DNA from: Bacteroidota bacterium
Lineage (GTDB): Bacteria; Bacteroidota; Bacteroidia; B-17B0; Aurantibacillaceae
Direction of reading: 5' to 3'
Assembly (NCBI GenBank): GCA_021156365.1
Contig: JAJNDK010000003.1
Location: forward strand, 1-64,000
DNA length: 64,000 nucleotides
The notes below the pieces were generated by a model. That model saw nothing but the letters and a program-made list of their open reading frames with translations. It ran no database searches and was not told where the DNA came from. Positions 35,501 to 44,095 of the stretch are shown here, one piece after another. The translations under genes and the position numbers were made by a program. The first letter of the stretch is position 1. Every line of letters begins with the position of its first letter.

Positions 35501-35902
35501 TGTTCCTGCACCAGACATGATCGCCTGGGCGCCACCTGCATTTAAGCAGCATCCCTGTGCATTATACAATGGGTTGAAGCCCGTTGAGGAAGTCCATCCG
35601 GTAAGATCGCCGGATTCAAAATTCATATTGGTACACGCCGCCTGGATGGTCGGAGGTGTTTGTGGGTGCCTTGTTGTTGGGTAATACGTGTTTCGTATAT
35701 AGTCGCGTTTTTGAGAGTTAATATATTCCGTATATAAACCGGACTCGTGAGGATGATGTTGCAGGAACCATGTTTGCGCTTCCTGTTCATCAAAACCTTG
35801 CAGACTGTCAATCGTCGAGTTGAAGCTGCTTTGTGCTGTGCCTCTGAGCATGCTCAGTGCTGTGCACAAAATGATTAATCTTACATAAATTGCTTTCATC
35901 AC
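32543..35902 (-). CDS. PKD-repeat surface protein with T9SS type B sorting domain
   Basis: The 1119-residue protein has a signal peptide (about 1-24, ending LRGTAQ). A binding-type beta domain follows (about 90-280, NFESGDLTGW, VKIGNNAVNG), then an Ig-like domain and a series of at least seven PKD domains. The PKD domains are recognised by repeated WDFGDG, YAWTFGDNG, WDFDADG and WDFNNDG cores. The type B sorting domain at the C-terminus contains AFSPNDDGKNDGF and IFDRWGN. It is inferred to be exported by the T9SS and presented at the surface. The start could be either of two adjacent ATG codons. It is divergent from the gene at 36525 across a 620-base gap. Confidence 0.93.
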   Translation of the reverse strand: MMKAIYVRLIILCTALSMLRGTAQSSFNSTIDSLQGFDEQEAQTWFLQHHPHESGLYTEYINSQKRDYIRNTYYPTTRHPQTPPTIQAACTNMNFESGDLTGWTSSTGFNPLYNAQGCCLNAGGAQAIMSGAGTDACAGFPLVCPGGNFSVKIGNNAVNGVADRLEQTFSVTQANANYTYKYAVVLEDPGHTVVEQPSFQIDMLDNAGVQIPCTFYQVSAGQGIPGFQNSPNCPNVVYKPWTTVSVDLSAYIGQDVTIRFTTYDCSLGGHYAYAYVDGSCVSYSITLSDSLCVNSSTQICAPAGFQTYTWSGPGVVSSSANCATINAAGTYSVQLTTVTGCNSPEITYSVNSYPAPVATFGVVGGNNACNLNVVFNNTSTMTGGQQMQFLWDFGDGTSSFMEQPTHTYLSEGTYTVMLIASTNSTGCSDTTTQVVVIDFPPTPQFVNAGVCAGSTIQFTNQTPGLTGTESWVWNFGDQATATTLNANHIYAIAGSYNVSLQITNTNGCTGSVTSAIVIAPLPAASFTSTTVCDGQANAFTSTATIATGTLTNWSWDFDADGTSDNSLSNPNYTFPGDGSYNVSMTVTSNAGCVSSVTNIAVVKPNPVAAFGTNNVCQNSFAVFQNTSFVALPSQITQYAWTFGDNGTSAVLNPQHQYQNAGTYQVGLTTTTESGCTNSFTFPITIHPLPSTSFASTPVCHTQTTQFSDQSTVPGGTIVSRAWDFNNDGIVDATNIPNPVFLYNNFGAYNAKLETMTNNGCYNQTVNQVVVYSNPVAAFNNASSCMGNAISFTNLSVSGDGAITNYSWDFTSDGSVDNISAAPGFNYPNPGTYLATLQIQTEHGCEDTYQAPVRIHPNPNVQFSTPQVADCPTMCVAFDNQSTIATGNIATYLWDFGDQSVPSTSVLPTHCYSTGNYGVSLTVVSDSGCISSLSIPAMITVYPQPIADFSVSGDDLDIINPEISVTDLSAGSSALNYTITDGFSSSNQNFTHAFNNEQPHNYDITQYVVNTFGCKDSMTKTVEIKPAFTFYIPNAFSPNDDGKNDGFRGQGMGINEYRMWIFDRWGNTIFYCEDLDKSWDGTFQGKSGNTVMQDIYIWKVELKDIFNKKHDYTGTVAVVR

Positions 35903-36208
35903 TGAAAATATTTTGAATGGTTTGTCGTCTGAATGAATTTTTCATGTTTTTTTTTGTGTTGGGGTGATTTTCAGGCATAAATTTCTACGTACATGTTTTA
36001 CATGATTTCCCGGTTTTAAAATAATGTTTTAAAAAATCGCCTACTGAAACTGTTGAGAGGGGCGTTACATTCTACGATCAGAATGGAACCGATGCATGGA
36101 AATAAAAATTCCTTTTAAATCTGTTTGTTTTACAAACTCTTTAAACGTGTATACTTTTTCACAAAACCTCCTTTTTAATAATGAGTAATAAAAGAAAACG
36201 TTTGTGCA

Positions 36209-36258
36209 ATGAAGTAACAGTGTTTGAGGGTAGTACACAGTTGATAAGATTACTTCAT
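36209..36258. other. Inverted repeat in the 35903-36524 intergenic region
   Basis: ATGAAGTAA and TTACTTCAT form a 9-bp stem around a 32-base loop; outside it AAACG and CGTTT can extend the pairing. The rest of this 620-base gap is AT-rich with no coding frame I trust. It also holds a second hairpin at 36432-36461 and a promoter at 36474-36503. Confidence 0.4.
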
Positions 36259-36431
36259 CCGTTTATGTTTACGGGGAGAATTTCAAAAGGTTCTGAAAAA
36301 ACTTAAAAAACTTTAAATTATTTTGTTAAAAAGCGTCCGGAATGAATTATTATGTATTCATAATACTTTTCTAAAAGCCTTGTTGGTCGTTTATTTTAAG
36401 TTCCCGGTACAGGAATAAGTGTTTTTCGTTT

Positions 36432-36461
36432 AAAAATCCCGAAAAAAAATCCGGGATTTTA
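36432..36461. terminator. Hairpin with A/T flanks upstream of the TerB/J-domain gene
   Basis: AAAATCCCG and CGGGATTTT form a 9-bp stem with a 10-base A-rich loop. It resembles a terminator but no gene ends here, so it may end an unrecognised short transcript or insulate the divergent promoters. Confidence 0.55.
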
Positions 36462-36473
36462 ACTTTATTTTTA

Positions 36474-36503
36474 TTTGAGGCATTCCGGCTCCTTGTACCT
36501 TTG
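36474..36503 (+). promoter_or_regulatory. Predicted promoter of the TerB/J-domain gene
   Basis: TTTG at 36474-36477, 18 bases, then TACCTTTG at 36496-36503, an ideal Bacteroidota promoter. The ATG at 36525 follows 21 bases later, which rules out the upstream TTG at 36501. Confidence 0.7.
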
Positions 36504-36524
36504 ATACTTTATATTCTTATCAGT

Positions 36525-37259
36525 ATGAAATTAGGTAAATGGGTGGGCGGAGGAATAGGCTGGGCATTCGGTGGTCCGATCGGCGCTCTTGTTGGTTTTG
36601 TCCTTGGTGCTCTGTTCGACAATGCTTCTCTTATAGTACACGATCCGGGTACGGCTTCCATTAACAATACGACTACACAACCGGGCGATTTTGCCCTGTC
36701 TTTGCTGGTGCTGTCGGCGGCAGTCATGAAAAGCGACGGCAAGACCCTGCGCTCGGAGCTGGATTATGTGAAAAAATTCCTGGTCACCCAGTTTGGGTCC
36801 TCCCAGGCGCAGCAATTGCTCCAGGTATTGAACGATGTGCTGAAAAAAGACATCCCCGTGTACGAAGTATGTGTACAGATCCGCGATCATATGCCGGAGA
36901 GCGCACGTCTTCAGTTGTTACATTATTTATACGGGATCTCGAAGGCGGATGGTGAGGTAAGCGATCAGGAAGTGATCATGATCGACAATATCGCTAATTA
37001 CCTGAACATTTCGGGGGCCGATGCAGCATCTATTAAAGCGATGTATTACCGCGATACGGAAAGCGACTATCGGATCCTGGAAATTGCCCCCACTGCTACT
37101 GATGAGGAAGTGAAGAAAGCCTACCGCAAAATGGCCCTGAAATACCATCCGGATAAAGTAATGGATATGGGGGAGGCTGTTCAAAAAGCGGCAGAGGAGA
37201 AATTCAAAAGCCTGAACGATGCCTATGAAAGCATTAAAAAGAAACGCGGAATGGCCTGA
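36525..37259 (+). CDS. TerB-like/J-domain co-chaperone (DjlA-like)
   Basis: From the ATG at 36525 the protein has 244 residues. A glycine-rich hydrophobic N-terminus ([26 protein letters not shown]) probably anchors it in the membrane. A TerB-like helical domain follows (about 55-170, with [11 protein letters not shown] and [12 protein letters not shown]). The J domain at the C-terminus (about 181-240) has HPDK at residues 208-211. This order is that of DjlA, a membrane DnaK co-chaperone. The lipoprotein gene begins 22 bases downstream. Confidence 0.9.
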   Translation: MKLGKWVGGGIGWAFGGPIGALVGFVLGALFDNASLIVHDPGTASINNTTTQPGDFALSLLVLSAAVMKSDGKTLRSELDYVKKFLVTQFGSSQAQQLLQVLNDVLKKDIPVYEVCVQIRDHMPESARLQLLHYLYGISKADGEVSDQEVIMIDNIANYLNISGADAASIKAMYYRDTESDYRILEIAPTATDEEVKKAYRKMALKYHPDKVMDMGEAVQKAAEEKFKSLNDAYESIKKKRGMA

Positions 37260-37281
37260 TGCTGCCTGCAATACAATATAT

Positions 37282-37629
37282 ATGAAAAAATTACTTCTTA
37301 TCCTGCCTTTGTTCCTCTTTGCCTGCAGCTCTTCGCAGGAAGTAGAGTATGAAAAAACCAGCGGAAAATCGAATGTGGTGAAAGCCGGTTCGCGTTTCCA
37401 CATCAACCTGAGTGAAGACCATAAAGTAGGCTCGGGGCTCTGGTCGGTGAAACAGGATTTTGATCCCAAAGTGATAAGTTACGTGAATTCCGTTTATAAT
37501 TCAGATAACGGGGGCAGTGTCGATTTCAATTTTGAGGCGATCGACAAAGGGAAGACCGAGATCCACCTCTGTCAGAGCTTTGCACGTGACACCATACAAA
37601 CAGCTTCTTTTGTTGTGGAAGTGCAGTAG
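37282..37629 (+). CDS. Small lipoprotein, possibly chagasin-like (I42) fold
   Basis: The ATG at 37282 begins a lipoprotein signal (MKKLLLILPLFLFAC, Cys15), giving 115 residues. The mature part has a beta pattern GSRFHINLSE, SGLWSVKQDF, GGSVDFNFEAIDKGKTEIHL and SFVVEV. It recalls the chagasin-type protease inhibitor fold (I42), but the canonical NPTTGY loop is not obvious, so the assignment is tentative. It converges on the next gene, whose stop lies one base away. Confidence 0.7.
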   Translation: MKKLLLILPLFLFACSSSQEVEYEKTSGKSNVVKAGSRFHINLSEDHKVGSGLWSVKQDFDPKVISYVNSVYNSDNGGSVDFNFEAIDKGKTEIHLCQSFARDTIQTASFVVEVQ

Positions 37630-37630
37630 T

Positions 37631-40324
37631 TTAGCGGATCAGCTGGATAAAACCTTTCTTTTCTTTGATCACATCATTCAGGCATGGATCGGCAAAACGT
37701 AGTATATAATAATAAACCCCTGCTGCCTGGCCTTCACCACTCCAGGTATTAACAGCATTATCGGAAGAGATTATTTTTTTGCCCCAGCGGTCGAAGATGT
37801 CGATATGAAAAGATGAGGATAATTCATATGCCTCATAGAACAGGTAATCATTGGCACCGTCATTGTCGGGTGTAAAAATGTTCGGCATGTCTTCATAGTC
37901 TTTGAATACTATAGCGTTTACTGTGAAAGTGTCATTCGTCACACAACCCTGGTTGTCGATACTAACAGTGTATACGCCTGTATGAGTGATATGTATAGCA
38001 GACGTTATTTCACCTGTAGACCACTGATGAGCATATGCTGTATTTCCTGTGCTTACCGTTTCATTTACGGGCCCGCAACTATTTATTTCCGATGGAATGC
38101 TGCTGACAGGATAAAGGATCGATCCAATGTGAACAGAGTCCGTTTCGTTACCACAGGAGCTTGATACACTCAGCCAGTAATCGCCTGCACTTACATCGAT
38201 AGATGGTGTGACTGCTCCTGTGGACCAATGGAAATTACCCGTCAATGTAGATGGGCTGGATAACGCTACAGTGCCACCGTTACAGGTACTTATATCAGGT
38301 CCTAAGTCAACCGGATTCAGGGAAATTATGTTTATGGAAATTTCTTCATGATAAATACAGGATCCGATGTAGGCATCGATAGTATGGATACCCGGTGTTG
38401 AAAAAACGTAGGAGTAAAATCCAAAAATAACGGAGTCCCATACAACAAATCCAAAGAGCGGGTCAGCATGCAGTGTGACAGATTCTCCGTCGCAAATAGT
38501 AGTATCGTTTCCTAAGAGGTTCGTTATTGAAGCTGTAGATAGAATAGTAATGCTGTCTCTTGCCGTACATCCAAGCTCGCTCAACTCCACCCAGTAAATG
38601 CCGGGAGCTGAGACGATGATCATGTCGATGGCTGTTTCCCCGGTAGACCAGAGTATATCCGGCTGCGATACAGGGTTACTCCAATCGATTAGAGCGAGAC
38701 TATCTCCCGGGCACAGGTACATATCGTTTGCAAGAAAAGGAACTATATTACCGACAATCGTAAGCTGAATGGTATCCTTAGTCGTGCAACCGCCGTCGTG
38801 TATGCTTAAGATATGCATCCCACCCATGTGCAGATTGGTTACGCGCCCCGTATCACCGTTGGACCATGCGTACTGAACACCAGCAAAAAAGGGCACCTGA
38901 ATAGTTAAATAGCTTCCGTTACAAATTGTAGTATCATCCGGGAGATGAAAAGCGTGTACATTCCCAACTTGTATAACTTTTACGATGGTATCGGAAGAAG
39001 AAGAGCTATTGATGATCAGGGAAACGGTGTAACTACCGACCGATGCATATTGATGTACAGGGTGCTGGAGAGTAGAAATATTAGCGGCACCCGAAGAAGG
39101 TTCACCAAAGTTCCAGTGCCAGGATACGGGGCCGGAATAACAGGTATTCATTGTTCCGGAAAAATGCGTTACATCGCCAAGGCATACATCGGCATAAACA
39201 AAGTTGTTGGTTATGCCGGATACATTGGATTGAATAGGATCAGAAATACCAAGCGCGCAAACGGAGTTCGTTGTGATCTTCGAAAAAGAAGGATTGAGTG
39301 AATTAGGCTGGCTGATCACATGGATCTGATACCCACCATCATGTACTACATAGAGATTCCCGTCGGGCCCCAGCTCGATCTGCCCGGGACCGTCAAAATT
39401 TGTTCCCGGAGCAAGTGTTGAGTTGAGGAAAAAACTCTGACTCGCACCTGTATTAAAATCATATTGAAAAAAATTATTCTCGAAATTTTCATACCATGCG
39501 GACATATATACTTTACTTCCATCTGGCGAGAATTCTACACCGTAAAACCCACCATAAGTAGTAAAAGAGTTAAGATTTACGAGAACAGGATTCGTGAAAA
39601 TTCCGGTTTGCGGGTCAAAATCCCCCAATAAGGCATCATTCGAATAACTGAAACTGATCCCTATTCTGCCACTGTGATAATCCAACTCACTTCTTCCGTC
39701 GTACATAAAGTTGGGAGGAGCGTGACTGAAAATAACCTGTCCATTGGAAATACCGGAACTATCTATGGTAAACCGTTTAAGACCATATTCACATGCGTAT
39801 CCTACCAGCCAGTATTTGTTTTGGCAGGGCACCTGGATAATTTCCAGTCCTTCGGAAAACGTGACCTGGTCGATTGGTGTATTCAGCTGGATCACATCAC
39901 CCTGTCCTCCTGCGAGGCTCATATCCACGATGCAATAGTAAAGCTGCGAGCAAGTCTCCGAATTGTGGATTACATAATATTGTAAAGAATTAGCGGGATT
40001 GGGACAAATAACTACCTCGGCACTGGAAGGGCTGGCAAGCATTCCTACAGACCCGGGCATTATTGTTTGTGTGGTACCTCTGAACACACCATTGGCATTT
40101 ACGAAAAAGAGAATGTTCCCGGAGGGGTCTTCCACATGTGAGATCGCTTCAAAGCCATCCGGGACTCCTGTGTAATTAACTACCGGGGAGCCATTTGAAA
40201 AGTCAAGTTTAATGATATTATCATAGCTGTTGATTAATAAATTGCGCGTTTGTCCGTTTGAATGATAAACAGAAGAGAATGCAAACAGGCATACAATTAA
40301 TTTCAAATAGTGTGTTGACTTCAT
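37631..40324 (-). CDS. Propeller/PKD surface protein with T9SS type B sorting domain
   Basis: The 897-residue protein has a signal peptide (ending VYHSNGQ) and a beta-propeller-like region (about 27-370) with VEFSPDGSKVYMS and IELGPDGNLYVV. A PKD domain follows (WHWNFGEPSSG, about 375-460), then several Ig-like domains with DTTICNGSYL and NDTTICDGESV type starts. The type B sorting domain carries IFTPDNDGANDYL and IFDRWGKK. It is inferred to be T9SS-exported. It is a separate unit, transcribed towards the TerB/lipoprotein genes and divergent from the TonB receptor. Confidence 0.92.
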   Translation of the reverse strand: MKSTHYLKLIVCLFAFSSVYHSNGQTRNLLINSYDNIIKLDFSNGSPVVNYTGVPDGFEAISHVEDPSGNILFFVNANGVFRGTTQTIMPGSVGMLASPSSAEVVICPNPANSLQYYVIHNSETCSQLYYCIVDMSLAGGQGDVIQLNTPIDQVTFSEGLEIIQVPCQNKYWLVGYACEYGLKRFTIDSSGISNGQVIFSHAPPNFMYDGRSELDYHSGRIGISFSYSNDALLGDFDPQTGIFTNPVLVNLNSFTTYGGFYGVEFSPDGSKVYMSAWYENFENNFFQYDFNTGASQSFFLNSTLAPGTNFDGPGQIELGPDGNLYVVHDGGYQIHVISQPNSLNPSFSKITTNSVCALGISDPIQSNVSGITNNFVYADVCLGDVTHFSGTMNTCYSGPVSWHWNFGEPSSGAANISTLQHPVHQYASVGSYTVSLIINSSSSSDTIVKVIQVGNVHAFHLPDDTTICNGSYLTIQVPFFAGVQYAWSNGDTGRVTNLHMGGMHILSIHDGGCTTKDTIQLTIVGNIVPFLANDMYLCPGDSLALIDWSNPVSQPDILWSTGETAIDMIIVSAPGIYWVELSELGCTARDSITILSTASITNLLGNDTTICDGESVTLHADPLFGFVVWDSVIFGFYSYVFSTPGIHTIDAYIGSCIYHEEISINIISLNPVDLGPDISTCNGGTVALSSPSTLTGNFHWSTGAVTPSIDVSAGDYWLSVSSSCGNETDSVHIGSILYPVSSIPSEINSCGPVNETVSTGNTAYAHQWSTGEITSAIHITHTGVYTVSIDNQGCVTNDTFTVNAIVFKDYEDMPNIFTPDNDGANDYLFYEAYELSSSFHIDIFDRWGKKIISSDNAVNTWSGEGQAAGVYYYILRFADPCLNDVIKEKKGFIQLIR

Positions 40325-40392
40325 GTAATGTTCTTTAAAGATACCTAAAAAAGGTCCGGCTACAATTTAAGTGGTAATTTGCAGGAGCAGAT

Positions 40393-40423
40393 TTTGTCAA
40401 TTGCCTGGCCCGTGTTATCTTCG
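40393..40423 (+). promoter_or_regulatory. Possible promoter of the TonB-dependent receptor gene
   Basis: TTTG at 40393-40396, 19 bases, then TATCTTCG at 40416-40423 (one mismatch to TAnnTTTG). It ends only 9 bases before the ATG at 40433, so the message would be almost leaderless. Confidence 0.4.
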
Positions 40424-40432
40424 TTTTCGCAA

Positions 40433-42799
40433 ATGACAAAATCGCTATTTACTACACTATTTATTTTTTTCTGTACAGCGGTTTTTTCGCAGGAATTGAC
40501 ACAAACGATCCGCGGAACGGTGCTCGACAAACAAACCCAAAACCCGCTGCCAGGCGCTGTTGTAGTGATTCTCAACTCTTCTCCCGCCATTGCAGCTACC
40601 ACGGATGAGAACGGCAAATTCAGGTTGGAGAAAGTAGCGATCGGACGTTTGCAGCTAAAGATCTCCATACTGAGTTACAAGGAAAAAATCCAGTCACTGA
40701 TATTAACCACCGGAAAAGAGATAGTACTCAACGTTGAGCTGGAAGAGAATGCTGTTCAGGCGGAGGAAGTAGTTATTGTGGCGGAGGGCGACAAAACCAA
40801 GACAAATAACAAGATGGCGATGGTGAGTGCGCGTGTTTTTTCCACCGAAGAAGCCAACCGGTATTCGGGCAGCAGGGGAGATCCGGCACGTATGGCATCC
40901 AACTTTGCAGGTGTAAGCGGTGCCAACGACAGCCGGAACGATATCATCATCCGCGGTAATTCGCCGATGGGTGTTTTGTGGAGAGTAAATGGTTTGGATA
41001 TCCCGAACCCTAATCACTTTGGCTCACTGGGTTCAACCGGCGGACCTATCAGCATCCTGAACAATAATACATTGGATAATTCCGATTTTATGACCGGTGC
41101 CTTTCCGGCAGATTATGGAAATGCAACGGCGGGTGTATTCGATCTGAAAATGCGCAGCGGGAACAATGAGAAATATGAATTCCTGACGCAGGCCGGGTTC
41201 AATGGATTTGAATTAGGAGCAGAAGGACCTTTTTCGAAGAAGAAAAAGAATAGTTCTTTTCTTATCAATTACCGTTATTCTACTTTATCTGTTTTCAAAT
41301 ACCTGAACATCGATTTCGGTACGGGAGCCGCTGTTCCGCAATACCAGGATCTTACCTTCAAAATGGATTTCCCGACTAAGCGAGCAGGGAAGTTCACCGT
41401 GTGGGGCATCGGCGGATTGAGCTATGTAAATATGCTGTCCAAAGAACAATCGAAAGACAACAACCTGTATGGATACAGCGGAAGAGACATTTATTATAAA
41501 TCCAATGTAGGTGCCGGAGGTATTTCGCATGTGAAGATCCTGAATTCTTCCTCGTACATAAAAACAAATATCGGACTGAGCGGGCAATACAATAAGATCG
41601 TTGCAGATCGTGTGGATACGAATGTAGTTCCGAACATCACCGTACCCGAGTACCGCAATTATTCGTACACCGTTCGTTATTCGGGCAATACTACTTATAA
41701 TAAAAAATTCAATTCGCGTAATTTCGTGAATACCGGGATCTATGCAGATGTGTATTCCACTTCTTTCATCGACAGCACCAATTATTTCGACAGCACAGGC
41801 ATTGTTCCGATGCGAAGCTACCAGGGACAAACATTGCTGGGCAGGTATTTTGCACAATGGCAGCATAAGTTCTCTGACAAACTCTCGCTGAACTCCGGTG
41901 TAAGCTACCAGTATTTTTTTCTGAATAATTCGCAGGCATTGGAATACCGGGCAGGATTGAAATACGACATCAATTCCAAACAATCCCTGAGCTTCGGATC
42001 AGGTATGCACAGCCAGTTGCAGCCTTTGTATATTTATTTTTCTACGGCCAAAACCGCTCAGGGAAATGTAGAAACGAACCGGAATCTCGGTTTCACAAAA
42101 GCTGTTCACGGAGTGCTGGCTTATGATCTTTCGTTATTCAAGGATGCGCGGATAAAAGCGGAGGTGTATTATCAGTATCTCTACAATGTTCCGGTACGCA
42201 CCCGATCCAATTATTTTTCTGCCATCAACCTGGGTGCTGATTTTAACAGCCCGAATATTGACAGTCTTGTGAACAAGGGAACGGGCGATAATTATGGTTT
42301 TGAGCTTACCGTAGAGAAATTTTATAGCAAAGGCTATTATTTCCTTTTTACTGCATCCATCTTCCAGAGCAAGTATACAGGAAGTGATAACATCTATCGC
42401 AATACGGCTTTCAATGGTAATTATGTTGTAAATCTCTTAGGCGGAAAAGAATTTAAGATCAAAGAAAAACACACGTTTGCGATCGACACGAAATTTTTAT
42501 TTGCAGGGGGCAAGCGATATGTGCCGATCGATCTTGCTGCTTCCGTGGCATCCAATATCGAAGTGTATGATCCGGCGCAGGCCTATGTGCCGCAGTTCGC
42601 TCCTTATTTCCGCTGGGATATCAAGCCTTCCTACCGCATGAATACCAAAAAATTTACGCACGAATGGAGTGTGGATATCCAGAATGTGACGCGTCATAAT
42701 AATGTATTCCAGCAGCAGTTCGATCTGAACACAAAAACAGTCAAAACGGATTATCAATTGAAATTTTTCGTGGTGCCGCAGTATAGGTTAACGTTTTAG
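40433..42799 (+). CDS. TonB-dependent receptor with carboxypeptidase-like N-terminal domain
   Basis: The ATG at 40433 begins a signal peptide (MTKSLFTTLFIFFCTAVFSQ), giving 788 residues. An N-terminal CarboxypepD_reg-like domain (about 25-105, IRGTVLDKQTQNPLPGAVV) precedes the plug (NNKMAMVSARVF, DIIIRGNSPMGVLWRVNGLDIPNP) and a 22-strand-type barrel ending in an aromatic/hydrophobic strand (VVPQYRLTF). It imports a substrate through the outer membrane using TonB energy. There is no SusD-like partner next door, so the substrate is probably not a glycan, but this cannot be read from the sequence. Confidence 0.92.
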   Translation: MTKSLFTTLFIFFCTAVFSQELTQTIRGTVLDKQTQNPLPGAVVVILNSSPAIAATTDENGKFRLEKVAIGRLQLKISILSYKEKIQSLILTTGKEIVLNVELEENAVQAEEVVIVAEGDKTKTNNKMAMVSARVFSTEEANRYSGSRGDPARMASNFAGVSGANDSRNDIIIRGNSPMGVLWRVNGLDIPNPNHFGSLGSTGGPISILNNNTLDNSDFMTGAFPADYGNATAGVFDLKMRSGNNEKYEFLTQAGFNGFELGAEGPFSKKKKNSSFLINYRYSTLSVFKYLNIDFGTGAAVPQYQDLTFKMDFPTKRAGKFTVWGIGGLSYVNMLSKEQSKDNNLYGYSGRDIYYKSNVGAGGISHVKILNSSSYIKTNIGLSGQYNKIVADRVDTNVVPNITVPEYRNYSYTVRYSGNTTYNKKFNSRNFVNTGIYADVYSTSFIDSTNYFDSTGIVPMRSYQGQTLLGRYFAQWQHKFSDKLSLNSGVSYQYFFLNNSQALEYRAGLKYDINSKQSLSFGSGMHSQLQPLYIYFSTAKTAQGNVETNRNLGFTKAVHGVLAYDLSLFKDARIKAEVYYQYLYNVPVRTRSNYFSAINLGADFNSPNIDSLVNKGTGDNYGFELTVEKFYSKGYYFLFTASIFQSKYTGSDNIYRNTAFNGNYVVNLLGGKEFKIKEKHTFAIDTKFLFAGGKRYVPIDLAASVASNIEVYDPAQAYVPQFAPYFRWDIKPSYRMNTKKFTHEWSVDIQNVTRHNNVFQQQFDLNTKTVKTDYQLKFFVVPQYRLTF

Positions 42800-42828
42800 A
42801 GAATGCGGAGATTTCGTTGTAGGATCGA

Positions 42829-43371
42829 TCAATGATGCAGGTTATTCCATTCCTCCTTTGTTATTTTCAGCCAGTCGCAGGGAAGCCCTTTGGAATCAAA
42901 CTTTTCGATGAAGGTCAGACCGCATTTTTCCAACGCCCGGCGCGATTTTGTGTTTTCTACGTGTGCAGTTCCAATAATTTCCTCCAGGTTCATTTGCTCA
43001 AAGCCATAACGTAAAGCAGCTTTTGCCGATTCCGTGGCATAGCCTTTCCCCCAGTATTTCGGTATGAGCCTATACCCCACATCATGAAAATTTGTTTGAT
43101 TGTTCTCCGCTTCTGTAATGAACTTTAAGCCGCTCCATCCGATAAAGTTCCCGGTTGATTTTTCAATGGCGGCCCATCGGCCAATTCCGTAATCTATGTA
43201 TTGCTTGCAAATGAACCGGATCATTGTCCTTACGTCTTCCATGCTTTTTGCGGGATTGTTCCCCAGGTATTTGTGTACATCGGGATTTCCATCCATTTCG
43301 AAAAAGGCTTCTTCGTCTGTTGGAAGAATTTCTCTTAATATCAGTCGTTCGGTCTCAATAATTATTTTCAT
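42829..43371 (-). CDS. GNAT family N-acetyltransferase (RimJ/RimL type)
   Basis: The 180-residue protein follows the Acetyltransf_3 pattern: ETERLILREILPTDEEAFFEMD, WAAIEKSTGNFIGWSGLKF, DVGYRLIPKYWGKGYATESAKAALRYGFE (the acetyl-CoA loop GKGYATES) and VENTKSRRALEKCGLTF. It transfers an acetyl group to an amine, in RimJ/RimL relatives a protein N-terminus. The real acceptor is unknown. It is the last of several minus-strand small genes here. Confidence 0.93.
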   Translation of the reverse strand: MKIIIETERLILREILPTDEEAFFEMDGNPDVHKYLGNNPAKSMEDVRTMIRFICKQYIDYGIGRWAAIEKSTGNFIGWSGLKFITEAENNQTNFHDVGYRLIPKYWGKGYATESAKAALRYGFEQMNLEEIIGTAHVENTKSRRALEKCGLTFIEKFDSKGLPCDWLKITKEEWNNLHH

Positions 43372-43418
43372 GAGATGTTTTCTTTCTGTTGGGATTTCCT
43401 ATTTTTTGGTCTGCTACA

Positions 43419-44072
43419 TTAGTTGTCTTTCGCATAAACCATTCTATAAAGTCCTGTTGCACCGTTCAAATCCTTGCCGTCCTTTTTTACCAACCGGAAA
43501 TTATGCTTTTTCATGATTGCTGTTGTTTCGTCAGCAGTATAATTTTTATGTGCTTTATTCAAACAGGTTGATTCAAGTATGTAAAGTTTTCCGTTTTTCT
43601 TAAGCTTTCTGCTGATGTCTGCAATCATTTCGTCCATAAAAGTGAATTCATGGAACGTAGCGCTTAAAAATAGTTTATCAAAAGTAGCGTCGGGAAGATT
43701 GCTTGATTTCTCTGTCCCTATGCATAAGTTAAGCTTACCTGTCAATGGTTTTTTATACTTTTCACACTGCCGGATAACTTTGTCGACGTTTTTTTGATTT
43801 AAAGTATGCGTATTTATGTCTTGTGCATAAAATGTCAGGCTGTCCGTTAAGAGTAATAGACCACCAATGTTCTGTCCCTTATTTGCGCCAATTTCCGCAA
43901 CGATGTCCCCTTTCTTAAATTCAAAGAAACCCAGCAGATCATTTTCACTTTCAAAAAAATTCGCAAAATTGCCGTAAACCTTATACGAAAAAGTCGACCC
44001 GGTCTTTTTGGTAGTCGAACTTGTCAATGAGAAAAGACCAAGTAAAAGAAATATAAGTGCCTGCCGTTTCAT
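43419..44072 (-). CDS. SAM-dependent methyltransferase-like protein with signal peptide
   Basis: The 217-residue protein begins with a hydrophobic stretch (MKRQALIFLLLGLFSLTSST) that looks like a signal peptide. A class I methyltransferase fold follows: a motif I-like VAEIGANKGQNIGG, TFYAQDINTH (motif II) and TFDKLFLSATFHEF, with LKKNGKLYILE near the end. Cytoplasmic methyltransferases need S-adenosylmethionine, which is not normally available in the periplasm. An exported enzyme is therefore odd, although related Bacteroidota proteins with this layout exist to my knowledge. Start choice cannot remove the signal without losing part of the fold's N-terminus. Confidence 0.8.
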   Translation of the reverse strand: MKRQALIFLLLGLFSLTSSTTKKTGSTFSYKVYGNFANFFESENDLLGFFEFKKGDIVAEIGANKGQNIGGLLLLTDSLTFYAQDINTHTLNQKNVDKVIRQCEKYKKPLTGKLNLCIGTEKSSNLPDATFDKLFLSATFHEFTFMDEMIADISRKLKKNGKLYILESTCLNKAHKNYTADETTAIMKKHNFRLVKKDGKDLNGATGLYRMVYAKDN

Positions 44073-44095
44073 ACCATTTAAATATACAATTTTTT

